In this document: one piece after another, positions 3,719 through 5,100 of the stretch | Layout of the letters: each line of letters starts with the position of its first letter | How positions within the stretch are numbered: position 1 is the stretch's first letter | Assembly (NCBI GenBank): GCA_007693875.1 | Contig: RECT01000394.1 | Coordinates: 1-5,100 of the forward strand | Length of the DNA: 5,100 nt | Direction of reading: 5' to 3' | Origin: Spirulina sp. DLM2.Bin59 | Lineage (GTDB): Bacteria > Cyanobacteriota > Cyanobacteriia > Cyanobacteriales > Spirulinaceae | Program-made: the position numbers and the translations under genes | Notes under the pieces: generated by a model | What the model was told of the DNA's origin: nothing | The model's database searches: none | What the model saw: the letters and a program-made list of their open reading frames with translations, nothing else

Positions 3719-5017
3719 TTAAACTAAAACTTGCTGCCAATCAAGACGCTCCAAGGTTTGGGCCCGCTCCCATGCCCGCTCGAAGCTGTCTAATTTCGCT
3801 TCAATGGTGAGGGGTTCGGAAATATAGCCCTGGATGGCTTCTTGGGTTTTCAGACCGTTGCCGGTGATGTAGACGACGGTGGTTTCATCGGGGCTGATTT
3901 TGCCCGCTTCGACGAGTTTTTTGAGGACGGCGATGGTTGTGCCGCCAGCGGTTTCGGTGAAGATGCCTTCGGTTTCCGCCAAGAGTTTGATCCCTTCGAT
4001 GATTTCGGCATCGGTGGCGGATTCAATGTGGCCATTGGTTTCCTTGGCTTGCTCCACAGCGTAGACCCCATCAGCGGGGTTGCCGATCGCAATGGATTTG
4101 GCAACGGTGTTGGGTTTAACCGGGTTGATGAAGTCGCGACCTTCTTTAAAGGCTTGGGCCACGGGGGAACAGCCTTCCGCTTGAGCGCCGCTATAGCGCA
4201 CCGGCTTGTCTTCCACTAAGCCGCATTGGACAAACTCTTCAAAGCCTTTACGAATCTTGGTATAGAGGGAACCGGAGGCGATGGGAGCGACGATGTGGTC
4301 GGGGAGTTGCCAGCCCAGTTGTTCCGCCACTTCAAACCCTAAGGTTTTGGAGCCTTCGGAATAGTAGGGGCGGAGGTTGATGTTGACAAAGCCCCAGCCG
4401 TAGGTGTTGGCCACTTCGGAACAAAGGCGGTTCACTTGGTCATAATTCCCTTTCACCGCCATCACCGTGGGGTTATAGATCAGCGTCCCTAACACCTTCC
4501 CGGCTTCTAAATCAGCGGGAATAAACACGCAACATTCTAAACCGGCGTGGGCAGCGATCGCCGCCGTCGAGTTGGCTAAATTCCCCGTGCTGGCACAGGA
4601 GACGGTGGAAAAACCCAGTTCCCGCGCTCTGGTGAGGGCAACGGATACCACCCGGTCTTTAAAACTGAGGGTGGGCATATTCACCGCATCATTTTTAATG
4701 TAGAGATTTTTCAAGCCCAAGCGCCGCGCCAACCGGGTGGATTTCACCAAGGGAGTCATCCCCGTACCCACATCAATCACGTTATCCGTGGCCACCGGCA
4801 AAAAGGCCCGATACCGCCAAATGGAATGGGGGCCGGCGGCGATGGTGGCGCGGGTGACGGTATCGCGGATCTTGTCGTAGTCGTAGGCCACTTCCAGGGG
4901 GGCGAAGGTGTTTTCGCAAATATTGATGGGGAGCAGGTCGTAGGTGTAGTCCCCTTCTTTGGATTTGAGGTGGGTGAAGGTGGCGGATTCACTGCGTTTG
5001 GCGATCGCTTGTGTCAT
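3719..5017 (-). CDS. thrC: Threonine synthase
   Basis: This 432-residue PLP enzyme converts O-phosphohomoserine and water to threonine and phosphate, the last step of threonine synthesis. It shows the fold-type II layout. The substrate entry motif GTGMTPL is at 84-90. The PLP lysine is K120 in MPTLSFKDR. The phosphate/carboxylate loop STGNLANS is at 143-150, the PIASGSLY segment (PLP phosphate region) at 245-252 and the C-terminal TGNGLKT at 385-391. The N-terminus (THLKSKEGDYTYDLLP, ICENTFAPLEVAYDY) keeps the family's FxPLEVxYDY box but only one cysteine of the CxxC-type pairs found in many archaeal and bacterial homologues, so no zinc site is expected. The chosen ATG (5015-5017) lies 27 bases below the predicted transcription start; the Shine-Dalgarno is weak (AAGAG). 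It appears to lead a two-gene unit with the CysO-like sulfur carrier. No other threonine-pathway gene (hom, thrB) is in view. Confidence 0.94.
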   Translation of the reverse strand: MTQAIAKRSESATFTHLKSKEGDYTYDLLPINICENTFAPLEVAYDYDKIRDTVTRATIAAGPHSIWRYRAFLPVATDNVIDVGTGMTPLVKSTRLARRLGLKNLYIKNDAVNMPTLSFKDRVVSVALTRARELGFSTVSCASTGNLANSTAAIAAHAGLECCVFIPADLEAGKVLGTLIYNPTVMAVKGNYDQVNRLCSEVANTYGWGFVNINLRPYYSEGSKTLGFEVAEQLGWQLPDHIVAPIASGSLYTKIRKGFEEFVQCGLVEDKPVRYSGAQAEGCSPVAQAFKEGRDFINPVKPNTVAKSIAIGNPADGVYAVEQAKETNGHIESATDAEIIEGIKLLAETEGIFTETAGGTTIAVLKKLVEAGKISPDETTVVYITGNGLKTQEAIQGYISEPLTIEAKLDSFERAWERAQTLERLDWQQVLV

Positions 5018-5050
5018 GAAAAAATTTGCTCTTAATTCAACGGTTGCCTG

Positions 5051-5079
5051 ATACTAACACGGTGAAAATTGAGGGTCAA
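5051..5079 (-). promoter_or_regulatory. Sigma70-type promoter of thrC
   Basis: On the minus strand TTGACC (5074-5079; 5 of 6 to the -35 consensus) is followed by a 17-base spacer and TAGTAT (5051-5056; 4 of 6 to the -10). The predicted start is near 5044, giving a leader of about 27 bases. I see no T-box, riboswitch or attenuator in so short a leader. Confidence 0.6.
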
Positions 5080-5100
5080 ACATACCCGATAAATTTTGTC

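Noticed and set aside
3842..4219. 125-codon plus-strand open frame antisense to thrC
   Set aside because: It lies wholly inside well-supported thrC, is Gly/Phe/Asp-rich as expected from the complement of thrC codons, and has no ribosome binding site.

Overview
The window looks like chromosomal DNA from a cyanobacterium. It carries ten exact copies of the HIP1 octamer GCGATCGC, a cyanobacterial AbrB-like regulator (a family largely confined to this phylum), a type-E-like succinate dehydrogenase iron-sulfur subunit and a cyanobacterial-style threonine synthase. I see no tRNA or rRNA gene, transposase, integrase, phage gene or CRISPR array. It reads as a housekeeping region; the interest lies in gene pairings, the intergenic regulatory DNA and small dispersed repeats.

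Layout, left to right. (1) 2-1234, + strand: a P-loop GTPase-like protein with a C-terminal DUF697 region, probably cut at its 5' end by the window edge. (2) 1231-2226, - strand: sdhB, convergent with the first gene; the two stop codons share the four bases TTAG, leaving no intergenic terminator. (3) 2227-2733: a 507-base divergent control region with four dyad elements, an A-tract block, a candidate promoter and a textbook Shine-Dalgarno sequence. (4) 2734-3120, + strand: a cyAbrB regulator, closest in sequence pattern to the cyAbrB2 branch. (5) 3121-3350: a 230-base spacer holding a GC-rich dispersed repeat and two hairpins; one of these is a clear intrinsic terminator for the leftward operon. 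(6) 3351-3626, - strand: a 91-residue ubiquitin-like sulfur-carrier protein ending in Gly-Gly and resembling CysO. (7) 3719-5017, - strand: threonine synthase, apparently the first gene of a two-gene unit with the sulfur carrier; a sigma70-type promoter lies at 5051-5079. A nested palindromic repeat sits in the 92-base gap between these two genes.

How the genes work together. SdhB links succinate oxidation to the quinone pool of the thylakoid or cytoplasmic membrane. It shares its upstream region with a global carbon/nitrogen/redox regulator, so joint control is possible but unproven. ThrC makes threonine from O-phosphohomoserine. Its partner is a thiocarboxylate-type sulfur carrier, which in mycobacteria feeds a related PLP enzyme (CysM) for cysteine synthesis. 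The thrC plus CysO-like pair is the best candidate here for under-described biology, namely a possible sulfur-carrier link to phosphohomoserine metabolism.
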